Origin: Bacteroidales bacterium
GTDB taxonomy: Bacteria > Bacteroidota > Bacteroidia > Bacteroidales > UBA1402
NCBI GenBank assembly: GCA_012718945.1
Contig: JAAYBL010000281.1
Location: 1 to 50,214, forward strand
Reading direction: 5' to 3'
DNA: 50,214 nucleotides
Part shown: piece after piece, positions 9,233 to 17,969 of the stretch
Layout: the number at the start of each line of letters is the position of its first letter
Position numbering within the stretch: position 1 is the stretch's first letter
Made by a program: the position numbers and the translations under genes
The notes under the pieces: generated by a model
What the model was told of the DNA's origin: nothing
The model's database searches: none
Seen by the model: only the letters and a program-made list of their open reading frames with translations

Positions 9233-9265
9233 CAAAAATAGATGAGTCATTATCATTACTACAAA
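9233..9265 (-). promoter_or_regulatory. Bacteroidota-type promoter for the C10 peptidase operon
   Basis: On the minus strand TATTTTTG (9240-9233) matches the -7 consensus TAnnTTTG, and TTTG (9265-9262) lies 21 bases upstream, the usual spacing of the -33 element. The -7 box ends 25 bases before the ATG at 9207, so it supports that ATG, not the GTG at 9147, as the natural start. Confidence 0.6.
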
Positions 9266-9272
9266 TAAAAAA

Positions 9273-9310
9273 CCTTAGAAAACCTAAGGGAAATCTTAGA
9301 AAACCTATGG
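9273..9310. repeat. Tandem copies of a short element, the first palindromic
   Basis: CCTTAGAAAACCTAAGG (9273-9289) is a 6-bp inverted repeat with a 5-base loop. An imperfect direct copy, TCTTAGAAAACCTATGG, follows at 9294-9310, offset by 21 bases (two helical turns). It lies just upstream of the peptidase -33 box, in the divergent spacer 9208-9547, which holds no gene. This fits a pair of regulator-binding sites. Confidence 0.45.
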
Positions 9311-9440
9311 AAACATGTATTTAATACATATATATACATTTTTTAGCCATTACCTTCTATCCAAAGCAGTAAAAGTCACTCCTACTCCATCTGAACATGC
9401 AACGTTTTTCCAAATCCCTAACACATTCCCCCATGAATCG

Positions 9441-9480
9441 CCCTATTGATAGGGTAGTTTGATGAAAAAAACTACCTTTG
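9441..9480 (+). promoter_or_regulatory. Two overlapping palindromes and a -7 box before the GH43 gene
   Basis: CCCTAT-TG-ATAGGG (9441-9454) is a perfect palindrome. It overlaps GGTAGTTT (9453-9460) paired with AAACTACC (9469-9476). The right arm of the second runs into TACCTTTG (9473-9480), a match to TAnnTTTG on the plus strand, 67 bases before the GH43 ATG. No well-spaced TTTG is present upstream, so an activator may be needed. The overlap of stem and -7 box suggests an operator. Confidence 0.45.
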
Positions 9481-9547
9481 GATAACTCGACGGCACAACG
9501 CCTGGGTCGTAGTATACGCTATCTTTTTTACCCCTCAAGCGCACCCC

Positions 9548-11773
9548 ATGAAGCATTGTTATTTTACCCTATTGCTGGCCATTCTCCTCCCTGCCCTCAC
9601 CGTGCAAACCCTTTCTGCAGTTAATACAGAAAAAAACACACAATCGGCCAAATCCACCAAATTAGTAGCCAACAGCCCGGGTGCCGGCAATCCCTTGCTG
9701 CCCGGTTATTTCGCCGACCCCACCATCGTGAAATTCGGGGACATCTACTACATATACGCCACCACCGACAACGAAATGCTGGCCTCCGGTGCGCCTACGT
9801 TGTGGTACAGCAACGACATGCAGCATTGGTACAACTACATCATGGACGTGCCCACACTGTCGTCCGTCAACTTGCGCAACTTCTGGGCACCCGACATCAT
9901 AAAGGGCGACAATGGCCTCTACTACCTTTATTTCGGTAATTGCCAGGCTGGTTGCAACATCTATGGTTACCACTCCGAACAGCCCGAAGGGCCATGGAGA
10001 AAACTGCACGCTGACGACAAACCCGTCATTGAGGTCGGTTTTCCCCGCAGGGGTTTCCCTTCACTTGACGCGCAGTTTTTTAAAGACGACGATGGCAAGA
10101 TTTACGCTTACTGGGGTACCTGGGTGCATTACAACGGCGGTTATGCCGCTGGTGAATTAGACAACAAAACCATGGCCTCCATGAAAAGCGGGGTGAACAT
10201 TCCACTGAATCAAACCCCCGAACCGTTTGAAGCCGCCTACATGATGAAGCGCAACGGATACTACATCCTGATGTACTCAGGGGCATCTTGTCACGATGAG
10301 ACCTACAACGTACGCTATGCCTATTCCAAAAATCCTTTCGGCCCCTTTACCCCCGGTGCCAACAACCCCATTCTCAGCACCAACGCAGACCAGTCGGTAC
10401 ACGGCCCCGGCCATCACTCCGTTCTGGAAAACAAGGGTGATTACTACATCGTTTATCACAGGCACGACTATCCCATGACCAGAGGAGGTATGTCGAGACA
10501 GACCTGTATTGACAGCCTGATTTTTGAAAACGACAGCACCATCCGCACTGTCATTCCTTCACACAAGGGCATCGCCCCCATTGTCAAATCCAGGATGCCG
10601 TCAGACAAAGCCTACGGCGTCAAGACCACGGCCTCATCCTACTACCAGCTCAACACCAAAGGTTTGGCCTACGATTACCTACCTTCGTACGCCACGGACC
10701 GCAACAACGCGACCCTATGGAAGGCGGCCGCCAACACCTTCCCCCAACACCTCGTACTCGACCTGGGCAAGGTTGGAACCATCCGCCGTGTGATGACACA
10801 ATTTGAGTTTGCCAGTTACTACTACCAATACACGCTGGAATATTCCAAAGACGGCCAGACCTGGTCGTTGTACGCCGACCGCTCCGACAACAGGACGCCG
10901 GGTAGTCCCATGATCGATGACAACAAGGTGAAAGCCCGTTACCTGCGTTTGAACGTTCTGGGCACCGAAAAGCCAGGTCTCCTCGCCGCCGTTTGGAACA
11001 TCATGGTGTATGACAAGTTGTTTGAGACGCCCCTCCCCTTGCAAAACAAACCCTCCAACGAAGGGCCGGGGGCCGTCAGCACGAAACGGCTCCTGATTGA
11101 TCTGAACGCCCAAAACACAGTGACGATTGAGGCCGCACAAACGTCCTCCGACTCCACGGCTGGAGCGATGACATTCACCAGTGTCCACAATAATGGCAGC
11201 CTGGGCAGTGTGTTTACCCGAAGAGGGGATGTGCGTTTGGTCACCGACGAAACCGGGGTCAAAGCGTTCTCGTTCACAGATGGCTACTTGATACTCAAAG
11301 GGGTGACCGTACCAGAGCAGTTGGCCTGGAACGGTGCTTTCACGGTAACCACCTGGGTGAAAAATCCCACCGTGGAACGGGAAGGTGAATGCCTCTTTTC
11401 CTGGTGCAACCGGCACGTATGGGGGCTGGCCAATTCCTACAACGCCCTCTTCTACAACAGCAGTGGTCACGGGGCAATGGCCCATCTGGACGGTCATTTC
11501 GACATGCGTTACCGCCCCCTGCCCGCCGCCAATCTATGGCACCACATCGCATTGACCTTCGACGGCGTGGAAGAACGCATCTACGTAGACGGTCAACTGA
11601 ACAACGCCCAGCTTATGACCCTGGCATCAGCCATCGAAAAAGCCCGTTTCATCGTGGGATCATCAGATATGGGTGAAAATTATTCAGGGCTTATGGCCTC
11701 GCTCCAACTCTATGACTATGCACTCACACCAGAGCAAGTGACAGATATGGCTAAACATACGCCCGGTTTTTGA
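9548..11773 (+). CDS. GH43 family glycoside hydrolase with discoidin-like and LamG domains
   Basis: Secreted 741-residue enzyme with a signal peptide (MKHCYFTLLLAILLPALTVQTLSA). A five-bladed GH43 propeller spans about 45-345. The expected acidic triad is visible: Asp57 (GYFADPTIV) as base, Asp174 (PSLDAQFFKDDDG) as pKa modulator and Glu228 (EPFEAAYMMKRNGYYILMYSG, split here) as acid; His289/290 in GPGHHS is the usual metal-near histidine. A discoidin/CBM32-like domain (about 360-490, ASSYYQLNTKG... ARYLRLNVLG) and a LamG/concanavalin-like domain (about 540-735, HHIALTFDGVEERIYVDGQ) follow. Family activities are arabinofuranosidase, xylosidase or galactosidase; the subfamily cannot be read by eye. 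It ends without a type IX sorting domain, unlike the GH43 at 25285. Its stop overlaps the promoter of the next gene. Confidence 0.9.
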   Translation: MKHCYFTLLLAILLPALTVQTLSAVNTEKNTQSAKSTKLVANSPGAGNPLLPGYFADPTIVKFGDIYYIYATTDNEMLASGAPTLWYSNDMQHWYNYIMDVPTLSSVNLRNFWAPDIIKGDNGLYYLYFGNCQAGCNIYGYHSEQPEGPWRKLHADDKPVIEVGFPRRGFPSLDAQFFKDDDGKIYAYWGTWVHYNGGYAAGELDNKTMASMKSGVNIPLNQTPEPFEAAYMMKRNGYYILMYSGASCHDETYNVRYAYSKNPFGPFTPGANNPILSTNADQSVHGPGHHSVLENKGDYYIVYHRHDYPMTRGGMSRQTCIDSLIFENDSTIRTVIPSHKGIAPIVKSRMPSDKAYGVKTTASSYYQLNTKGLAYDYLPSYATDRNNATLWKAAANTFPQHLVLDLGKVGTIRRVMTQFEFASYYYQYTLEYSKDGQTWSLYADRSDNRTPGSPMIDDNKVKARYLRLNVLGTEKPGLLAAVWNIMVYDKLFETPLPLQNKPSNEGPGAVSTKRLLIDLNAQNTVTIEAAQTSSDSTAGAMTFTSVHNNGSLGSVFTRRGDVRLVTDETGVKAFSFTDGYLILKGVTVPEQLAWNGAFTVTTWVKNPTVEREGECLFSWCNRHVWGLANSYNALFYNSSGHGAMAHLDGHFDMRYRPLPAANLWHHIALTFDGVEERIYVDGQLNNAQLMTLASAIEKARFIVGSSDMGENYSGLMASLQLYDYALTPEQVTDMAKHTPGF

Positions 11774-11801
11774 CATGTTTTTCATTTTTTGTGTACATTT
11801 G
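11769..11801 (+). promoter_or_regulatory. Bacteroidota-type promoter overlapping the GH43 stop codon
   Basis: TTTG (11769-11772) and TACATTTG (11794-11801) are spaced by 21 bases, matching both promoter elements exactly. The -33 element shares bases with the GH43 stop codon (11771-11773). The -7 box lies 55 bases before the ATG at 11857, so the next two genes can be transcribed independently of GH43. Confidence 0.6.
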
Positions 11802-11856
11802 CCTCACGATAGGACTTCATTTTACCCACAAAAGGCAACAACTCACAAACATCCGT

Positions 11857-12759
11857 ATGAAAACACTGTTAACCGCCCTTGTCGTTGGTTTGGGCGCCCT
11901 GTCGCTCAGCGCCCAAGAAGTAACCCTGTCACTTAACCTGACCAAAGATCAACCAGTCACCATCAAGACTGTTTCCAAACAACGCATCCAGCAGACGGCC
12001 AATGGCCAACAAATGGCCTTTGACGTCACCACCGATCGGGTTATCACCGCCAAACTATTGGATAGGACAGACAAGGAATTGACCCTTTCTATTACGTTAG
12101 ACACCATCCATTCGCTTGTTAAATCGCCGATGTTAAGCCGCGAAACTAACTCAGCAACACCAGGCAACGAGCCCATCGAAAAAGTCATGAACAAACTGAG
12201 CCAGACCACCATGGTACTGAAGCTCTCACCCCTGGGCCGTTTCCTGCGCTTTGACAACTACCCCCAAATCCGCGAAAGCATCCTGCACGTCCTCGATGAC
12301 GTACCAGCCAACAAACGGGAGGCAACCCTTAAACAAACAGAGGCTGTCATCAAGGAATCCAACTTGCGGAGCATGGTGGAGCCCCTCTTCAGCTACTTCC
12401 CGGAAAAAGCAGTCAAGCTGGGCGACACCTGGGAGACCTCCTACGTAAGTACCTCCAACGACATGTCCACCATCGTACTGAGCAACAGCACCGTCAACAA
12501 ACTGGAAGGAGGCAAACTCTTCTATAGCGCTACTGGTCAACTGGAATCATTGCCTGCCACCGACCCCAATGCCGAGATGGCTATGGATCTAAAGGGGGGG
12601 TCAACCAGCGAAGGTATCATAGACACCGCAACGGGGTTACGCACAATGGACACCAAAAAAGCCAGTTATCAAGGCACCACCACCGTCAGGCAAATGGGGC
12701 AAGAAATGAGCATCCCCATGACCATCGATAGCGAGACGACCACCACCATGAACTGGTAA
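11857..12759 (+). CDS. Secreted DUF6263-like protein
   Basis: A 300-residue protein. The ATG at 11857 gives a typical signal peptide (MKTLLTALVVGLGALSLSAQ); the frame is open 87 bases further up but without one. The mature protein is a repeated beta-strand/short-helix protein with strand-rich ends, the segment VKLGDTWETSY near 220 and SEGIIDTATGLRTMDTKKA near 250. This resembles the DUF6263 family of Bacteroidota, of unknown function. There is no lipobox, so it is probably periplasmic. A match to the promoter consensus lies 55 bases upstream. Its stop codon touches the ATG of the following beta-barrel gene, so the two are almost certainly co-translated and may work together at the outer membrane. 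Confidence 0.7.
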   Translation: MKTLLTALVVGLGALSLSAQEVTLSLNLTKDQPVTIKTVSKQRIQQTANGQQMAFDVTTDRVITAKLLDRTDKELTLSITLDTIHSLVKSPMLSRETNSATPGNEPIEKVMNKLSQTTMVLKLSPLGRFLRFDNYPQIRESILHVLDDVPANKREATLKQTEAVIKESNLRSMVEPLFSYFPEKAVKLGDTWETSYVSTSNDMSTIVLSNSTVNKLEGGKLFYSATGQLESLPATDPNAEMAMDLKGGSTSEGIIDTATGLRTMDTKKASYQGTTTVRQMGQEMSIPMTIDSETTTTMNW

Positions 12760-15159
12760 ATGATGAAAACACGTTGTTTGATACTGGTGCTGCTTTGTTT
12801 GGGAAGTGGCATCGTTTCGGCCAGACAGGTGCTGACCGGTGTGGTCTCGGACAAAGAAACATCTCAACCGATACAAGATGTCTCAGTCGACCTCCTACGC
12901 TTACCCGATAGCAGCCTGGTAGAATCAGCCACCTCTTCGTCGGAAGGCATCTTCCTCTTCTACAAGGCCGATACAGCCAACACCTACGCACTCAAGCTCA
13001 AACACAACCTCTACAAATCCATGTCCATGCCCGTACCTGTCAAGAAGACAGGTTTGGTCAACAGCCTGGGCGTTTTGAGCATGGAGCCCACCTTTTTCAA
13101 CCTCAAGGAAGTGGTGGTACAAGGCTACAAAGTCACCGTCACCGAACGCAACGACAGAACCGTTTACGGCATCCCCGAGGGCTTGCAGAAAACCTCTTCA
13201 GATGGTCTTGACGTGCTACGCAAAGTGCCCACTGTCCAGGTAGATTACTTGAACGAAGACATCACGGTAAACGGTCGGTCTAACATCAAGATTGAAGTGG
13301 ACGGCATCTCACGCGACAAAAGCTACCTGAAGCGCCTCCATCCCTCTCAGATCAGTAAAATGGAAATCATCACACAGCCTTCGGGCAAATACGATGCCGA
13401 CATTGATGCCGTGATCAACGTGGTAACCAATCCTGCCATGCGCTACGGTCTCAAAGGCATGGTCTATGCCGGTGCCTTCCCCATCGCCAAGGAAGCCTAT
13501 CTGGGCATGGCCAACGCCAGCATTGACTACGGCCGGGAAAAAATTTCCTATTACGTGGCGGGAAATGGTATCTACCAGAATCTGAGCATTGATAGTGAAT
13601 TGAAACGCGAAACGGCCAACACCTTTATGTCGCAGACCAGCACCCAGCCCATGAGTGCAGGCCTGGCCAATTTCAACGCGGGTTTCATCTATGACCCCAA
13701 CAAGTTTAACGACATCAACTTCAACGTAGCCTACAACAGCACATCCATACAGGCAGGGAATACCAGCACGGCCACCACGCGGGGTGTTAGCAACCTCTTT
13801 AGGTCTGAGAGTGACACGAAAAGCCAAAGCGGAGGCTTGACCACCTCCCTGTTTTACAAGCATTTCTTCGACAAGGCCCATAAGCAGACGCTTGAGGCTG
13901 AAATCAATTACTACAACAGTCTGGGCAACACCTCACGAACGGATTTCAGCAACAGTTACCTGGACTCCATTACGAATGCGCCCCTGTACACTTCACCAGA
14001 TCAGTGGGAAGTCTCCAATACCACGGTGCGCAACCTCTATGGTCAAGCCAACTACAGCCTGCCTTTCGACAGCGTGTACGTTTTAAACCTGGGCTTGAAT
14101 GGCAACTTCAACCGCTACTTGCTCGACAACAGCAGCCAGACAGTCAGCGGATTTACCCCCAACAACCTTGACTATGCCGATTTGCGTGTGGGCGGGTTTG
14201 CCGAAGTTTCACGCAGTCTGAAAAAGGGCAACCTGCGGTTGGGTAGTCGCTTTGAAACCTCCAGAGTCTCCGTAGGCAGCGGTTCACCCCACCTCTACCG
14301 TTCTATCCTACCCTATGTCAACGCCTTGTATACCATCAATAGTGACAACAGCTTGAAACTGGGTTATTCCCGGAGGGTCATCCGCCCGTCTACCAGCCAG
14401 CTCAACCCCTTGGTGAGCGTAGTGGACAGTATGACCATCAGCCAAGGTAATCCCCATCTTAAACCGGCCTACAGGGACAACGTACAATTAACCTACACCT
14501 TGCGCCTGCCCTTTAAGAAAACGACCATCAACCTCTCCCCTCAGGTATTTTACGAATACAAATCGGGATTGATCCAACAGGTTGTGAGCGAGAGCACACA
14601 GGCAGGACGTTTTATTAGTATGCCGGCCAATATTTCCAATGGCTATGAGTATGGCGGCAACCTGTCCATCAATGCACAGATTGGGCCCGTCATGGTCAAC
14701 TCCAATGTACGCTACAGCCTGTTCCATGTAGACAAGTACCTGGATCAGATTGATGCAACCAATCGCCAAGGCTGGAATTGGAACGGCTTTGTCATGTGCC
14801 CGTTACCGGCCAACATGCACCTGATAACCTTGATCAACTGGAACGGTCCCATGTTGAACGGTCAGACAGAGACCCGCATGGACTTGATGCACCTGATAGG
14901 TTTGGGTAAACAATTCAAGAACAACAGCGTGCTACGACTCATGGCCTACAACCCTTTCAGCAAGGATTTCATGCACCAGCAGGAAAGCATCAACACCGCC
15001 GCCTTGAAGCAAACGCAACACATCTACTTGCACAAGGATGTCGGTGTGATGCTGATGTATGTCTACTCCTTTAAAGTGGGAAAGACCATCGAACGTCAAC
15101 GTAAAACCATTGAAGAGCAGACGCAGGATCAACTGCTCAAGCTGCCCATTAACTTCTAA
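12760..15159 (+). CDS. Outer-membrane beta-barrel receptor with carboxypeptidase-like N-terminal domain
   Basis: A 799-residue TonB-receptor-like protein of the type often called outer membrane beta-barrel family. After a signal peptide (ending IVSARQ, about 1-25) comes a carboxypeptidase-regulatory-like domain (about 25-105, LTGVVSDKETSQPIQDVSV). A plug-like region (about 115-230, GLDVLRKVPTVQVDYLNED and NIKIEVDGISRDKSYLKRL) and a large barrel (about 370-780) follow. It lacks SusC signature features and no SusD is nearby. The first two codons are both ATG; either could be used. The gene starts on the base after the preceding stop, so it is in one operon with the DUF6263-like gene. The transported compound is unknown. 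It converges on the small lipoprotein gene with an 11-base gap. Confidence 0.85.
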   Translation: MMKTRCLILVLLCLGSGIVSARQVLTGVVSDKETSQPIQDVSVDLLRLPDSSLVESATSSSEGIFLFYKADTANTYALKLKHNLYKSMSMPVPVKKTGLVNSLGVLSMEPTFFNLKEVVVQGYKVTVTERNDRTVYGIPEGLQKTSSDGLDVLRKVPTVQVDYLNEDITVNGRSNIKIEVDGISRDKSYLKRLHPSQISKMEIITQPSGKYDADIDAVINVVTNPAMRYGLKGMVYAGAFPIAKEAYLGMANASIDYGREKISYYVAGNGIYQNLSIDSELKRETANTFMSQTSTQPMSAGLANFNAGFIYDPNKFNDINFNVAYNSTSIQAGNTSTATTRGVSNLFRSESDTKSQSGGLTTSLFYKHFFDKAHKQTLEAEINYYNSLGNTSRTDFSNSYLDSITNAPLYTSPDQWEVSNTTVRNLYGQANYSLPFDSVYVLNLGLNGNFNRYLLDNSSQTVSGFTPNNLDYADLRVGGFAEVSRSLKKGNLRLGSRFETSRVSVGSGSPHLYRSILPYVNALYTINSDNSLKLGYSRRVIRPSTSQLNPLVSVVDSMTISQGNPHLKPAYRDNVQLTYTLRLPFKKTTINLSPQVFYEYKSGLIQQVVSESTQAGRFISMPANISNGYEYGGNLSINAQIGPVMVNSNVRYSLFHVDKYLDQIDATNRQGWNWNGFVMCPLPANMHLITLINWNGPMLNGQTETRMDLMHLIGLGKQFKNNSVLRLMAYNPFSKDFMHQQESINTAALKQTQHIYLHKDVGVMLMYVYSFKVGKTIERQRKTIEEQTQDQLLKLPINF

Positions 15160-15170
15160 ACATACCTCGC

Positions 15171-15794
15171 TTAATTCGGACGACTGAAGACCATCGTCAC
15201 CGTAGGACTGGCATACACACCAAGGGTTGCTGCCAGGGATCCGATGGTGACAAAGATGGTCGAGTTGGTGATGCCGCTGACCTTGTCACCCAACAGATTG
15301 GACATCCAACCCGTAACATCTGTCAAAGGCATGGACACCTTCAGGTTGGTGTCTGATATTGCCAAAACAGTGAATGTGAAGGTCTTATTACCCATCTTCA
15401 TGGCAATCTTGCTCTTGGCGGCCGTGTAGGTAAAATCCTTTTGCAACAATTGCCCCACGTAGCCATTGAGGATGCCGGCCAGGCTGGTAGAATCTGACGT
15501 TTCCGTCTGCACGACGTGTTTGCTCAAAGAACCGGTACTGTCGGCCAGATACGTCAGTTCGCCACCGCCAAACAAGCTGTTCACGGTAGCCAGTACGGTC
15601 ATGGTGTCAACAATGGCACCCTGACCAGAAAGGTCAAGAAGAAGACCGGCACTGTAAGCTGTGGCGCTTTCATCAAACATCCAGGAGCCTTGCACTTGAG
15701 TATTAAGCGTATCCTCGGCCTCTTCCGTACAGGCACTAAAGCTAAAAAGAAGGGTAGCGGCCACGAACAGGCCAGTTACTTTTGATAGATTCAT
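15171..15794 (-). CDS. Small unknown lipoprotein, lipocalin-like in outline
   Basis: A 207-residue lipoprotein. The ATG at 15794 was chosen because it gives a signal peptide and lipobox (LLFSFSAC, Cys about 22); the frame extends 132 bases further up without one. The mature part has the outline NTQVQGSWMFDES..., then alternating strands ending TVTMVFSRPN, as in small lipocalin-like or DUF-type proteins of Bacteroidota that start with a G-x-W motif. I cannot name a family with certainty. It is convergent with the beta-barrel gene and divergent from the next small lipoprotein, so it is probably a single-gene unit. Confidence 0.65.
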   Translation of the reverse strand: MNLSKVTGLFVAATLLFSFSACTEEAEDTLNTQVQGSWMFDESATAYSAGLLLDLSGQGAIVDTMTVLATVNSLFGGGELTYLADSTGSLSKHVVQTETSDSTSLAGILNGYVGQLLQKDFTYTAAKSKIAMKMGNKTFTFTVLAISDTNLKVSMPLTDVTGWMSNLLGDKVSGITNSTIFVTIGSLAATLGVYASPTVTMVFSRPN

Positions 15795-15990
15795 CGTTGT
15801 TGGTGTTTTTGATGAGTTGTTGATTATTTTTTTTCTTAGATTGGTATCGCCACTCACAACTGGCTTACAGTTTATTGAAGCGCTGTTGATATCGCAAAAA
15901 TACATTATTTCGGTTGTAACTGGCAAAAAACGACGATGAAAACGTAACGTTTTGCCGATATCTGCGTCTATTTATAAAACACCTATTACT

Positions 15991-16401
15991 ATGAAGAAGT
16001 TTGGACTACTTGCCGCCCTATTTGTCATGATGCTCTCCTGTACCTTAGAAGACACTCCTGACACATCCTGGAACGTTATCAATGTGGATGTTAAAAGCTC
16101 CGATTGGGTGGCCAAGGTTGATGGCGATGGCCTTTGTTTACATTATACGTGTGGCATTGACTTACCGGAATTGACCCCCTTTATTTACAACAACGGCATC
16201 GTTCAGGTTCACTACGATATGGATGGCGCCCAACAACTCCTGCCCTATGTCAGGCATTATCAAAACACAGCCGGCAACCTATGGACAACCACCATTGACT
16301 ACGATTACGAAGTTGGATTCATGACCCTCTACGTAACCAATTCCGACTTCGTCAATGAAAGGCCCAAGGACATGTCATTCCGCATCGTCTTATTGTGGTA
16401 A
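15991..16401 (+). CDS. Small unknown lipoprotein
   Basis: A 136-residue lipoprotein starting MKKFGLLAALFVMMLSC, a signal peptide with a good lipobox (Cys 17). The ATG at 15991 is preferred over the longer frame from 15952 for this reason. The mature part is acidic and beta-rich (NVINVDVKSSDWVAKVDGDG, WTTTIDYDYEVGFMTLYVTN), ending RIVLLW. I do not recognise the family, although the pattern WxxxxxxxYEVGFMxLYVTxSD looks like short surface lipoproteins found across Bacteroidota. It stands alone, followed 24 bases later by a strong terminator. Divergent from the lipoprotein at 15171-15794. Confidence 0.65.
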   Translation: MKKFGLLAALFVMMLSCTLEDTPDTSWNVINVDVKSSDWVAKVDGDGLCLHYTCGIDLPELTPFIYNNGIVQVHYDMDGAQQLLPYVRHYQNTAGNLWTTTIDYDYEVGFMTLYVTNSDFVNERPKDMSFRIVLLW

Positions 16402-16425
16402 ATAAATACCCTGTTTACTAGATAC

Positions 16426-16459
16426 AAAAAAGCGGCGCTCAACACGCCGCTTTCTTTTT
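16426..16459. terminator. Bidirectional Rho-independent terminator
   Basis: AGCGGCG (16431-16437) pairs with CGCCGCT (16445-16451) around a 7-base loop. An A-run precedes it and TTTCTTTTT follows, so it can end transcripts from both sides: the small lipoprotein (plus) and the xylose transporter (minus), which converge here. Confidence 0.85.
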
Positions 16460-16508
16460 GTCTATTCGCTACCGTCTGGGGGACGGGGTGATCAATCGAC
16501 AGGCACTT

Positions 16509-17900
16509 TTATTTCTTCTTCCAGACCTGCTCCAGTGCTTCCAGGGATTTACCCTTGGTTTCGGGAACCATCTTCCAGACGAAGATAGCAGACAGTACTG
16601 ACATGAGGCCGTAGAAGCCATAGGTCATGGCACCGCTGAATTCCATCATAGGCGGATAGGTAGAGGAAATCAAGTAGTTTGAAGCCCATTGAGCGGCGAC
16701 GGCAATGGCAACGGCTTGGCCACGAATCTTGTTGGGGAAGATTTCAGAAATCAGCACCCAGCAGATGGGGCCCCAGGACATCATGAAGGAAGCCGTGTAG
16801 ATGATGATGAACACCAGCGTGCTAATACCAATTACTTCGAAGTAGGAAAGGCCGGCAATGGCAAACATACCAATGGCCATGCCAATGGAACCCACAATCA
16901 ACAAGGGTTTACGTCCCCATTTGTCGACGGTCAGGATGGCAATGACGGTAAATACCACATTGACCAGCCCCATGACAATAGTCTGCAACATGGAGGCGTC
17001 CTTGGCTGCTCCCATACTTTCAAAAATACGGGGTGCATAATAAAGGGCCACATTGATGCCCACAAACTGTTGGAATACGGATAGCAGAATACCCACTATG
17101 ATGACCACTTTTCCGTAGGCAAACACGCCCACTTTTTCAACATCGGCGAAACTGGCTTTAATCTCCTCGAGAATTTTAACAGCCTTACTTTCTTGTCCGA
17201 TTACCTTGGTCAAGACGCGTTTGGCTTCAGCATCCTTATTGACCATAGTCAAGTAACGGGGCGTTTCAGGTACCAGGAAGAGGAACATCCCAAACAGAGC
17301 GGCCGGTATGGCTTCCGAGCCAAACATATAGCGCCAACCGATGGCATTGATCCATTCAACGGGTTGTCCTTTGGCTATACCCCAATTTACAAAATAGACA
17401 ACCAACATCCCGAAGATGATGGCAAACTGGTTGAACGAGACCAAACGTCCCCTGATGTCAGCCGGTGCAATCTCACCGATATACATGGGACAAACGGCAG
17501 AAGCCAAGCCAACGCCAATACCACCAATGATGCGGTACACGTTGAAGGCCCACAAAAGCCCCATGGAGGGTTCACCCACATTGAAAAACAGGAATTCCGG
17601 GTAAGCAGACCCTAAAGCTGAGACAAAGAAGAGTACAGAAGCGACTTGCAATGAGCGCTTGCGCCCGAGTCGTCGTGAAAAAAGGCCGGACAAAGCCCCA
17701 CCTATAATACAACCAATCAAGGCGCTCGATACCGTAGCTCCGTGGGCAAAAGAGCCCAAACCAAGGGAATTGATCAAATAACTCTGAAGCGCCTTTTCTG
17801 CGCCAGAAATCACGGCCGTGTCGTAACCAAACAGCAGACCGCCGAGGGTAGCAACAAGGGTAATACCAAAAATGTAGGGAGAATACGTGTGTTTAGTCAT
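16509..17900 (-). CDS. xylE: D-xylose:H+ symporter, XylE-type MFS sugar porter
   Basis: Inner-membrane major-facilitator sugar porter of 463 residues with 12 expected membrane helices. It is strikingly close to Escherichia coli XylE in the conserved blocks: YIFGITLVATLGGLLFGYD, YRIIGGIGVGLAS, SFNQFAIIFG, QQFVGINVALYYAP, MSWGPICWVLISEIFPN and VAAQW. Residues lining the XylE sugar and proton sites are kept: Phe24, Asp27 (proton site), Arg123, Gln158, Gln277, Gln278, Asn283, Trp381 and Gln404, by alignment to XylE 24, 27, 133, 168, 288, 289, 294, 392 and 415. This strongly supports D-xylose, although glucose porters share many of these residues. It is transcribed alone or with GH95 (70-base gap), and a promoter-like box precedes it. 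It would import xylose released by GH115/GH43 action. Confidence 0.93.
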   Translation of the reverse strand: MTKHTYSPYIFGITLVATLGGLLFGYDTAVISGAEKALQSYLINSLGLGSFAHGATVSSALIGCIIGGALSGLFSRRLGRKRSLQVASVLFFVSALGSAYPEFLFFNVGEPSMGLLWAFNVYRIIGGIGVGLASAVCPMYIGEIAPADIRGRLVSFNQFAIIFGMLVVYFVNWGIAKGQPVEWINAIGWRYMFGSEAIPAALFGMFLFLVPETPRYLTMVNKDAEAKRVLTKVIGQESKAVKILEEIKASFADVEKVGVFAYGKVVIIVGILLSVFQQFVGINVALYYAPRIFESMGAAKDASMLQTIVMGLVNVVFTVIAILTVDKWGRKPLLIVGSIGMAIGMFAIAGLSYFEVIGISTLVFIIIYTASFMMSWGPICWVLISEIFPNKIRGQAVAIAVAAQWASNYLISSTYPPMMEFSGAMTYGFYGLMSVLSAIFVWKMVPETKGKSLEALEQVWKKK

Positions 17901-17921
17901 GATGTATTGAATTAATCGGAA

Positions 17922-17930
17922 GCAAATGTA
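17922..17930 (-). promoter_or_regulatory. -7 promoter box of xylE
   Basis: TACATTTGC on the minus strand matches TAnnTTTG and lies 21 bases before the ATG. No TTTG is present at the usual distance upstream, so the -33 element is weak or an activator is needed. Confidence 0.45.
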
Positions 17931-17969
17931 CAGTGATTGTAGGGAGATTCGTGCGTAAAAAGGGGGGAT

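Noticed and set aside
10715-11497. Open frame of 260 codons on the minus strand inside GH43
   Set aside because: Shadow of the GH43 gene; residues are of random character.
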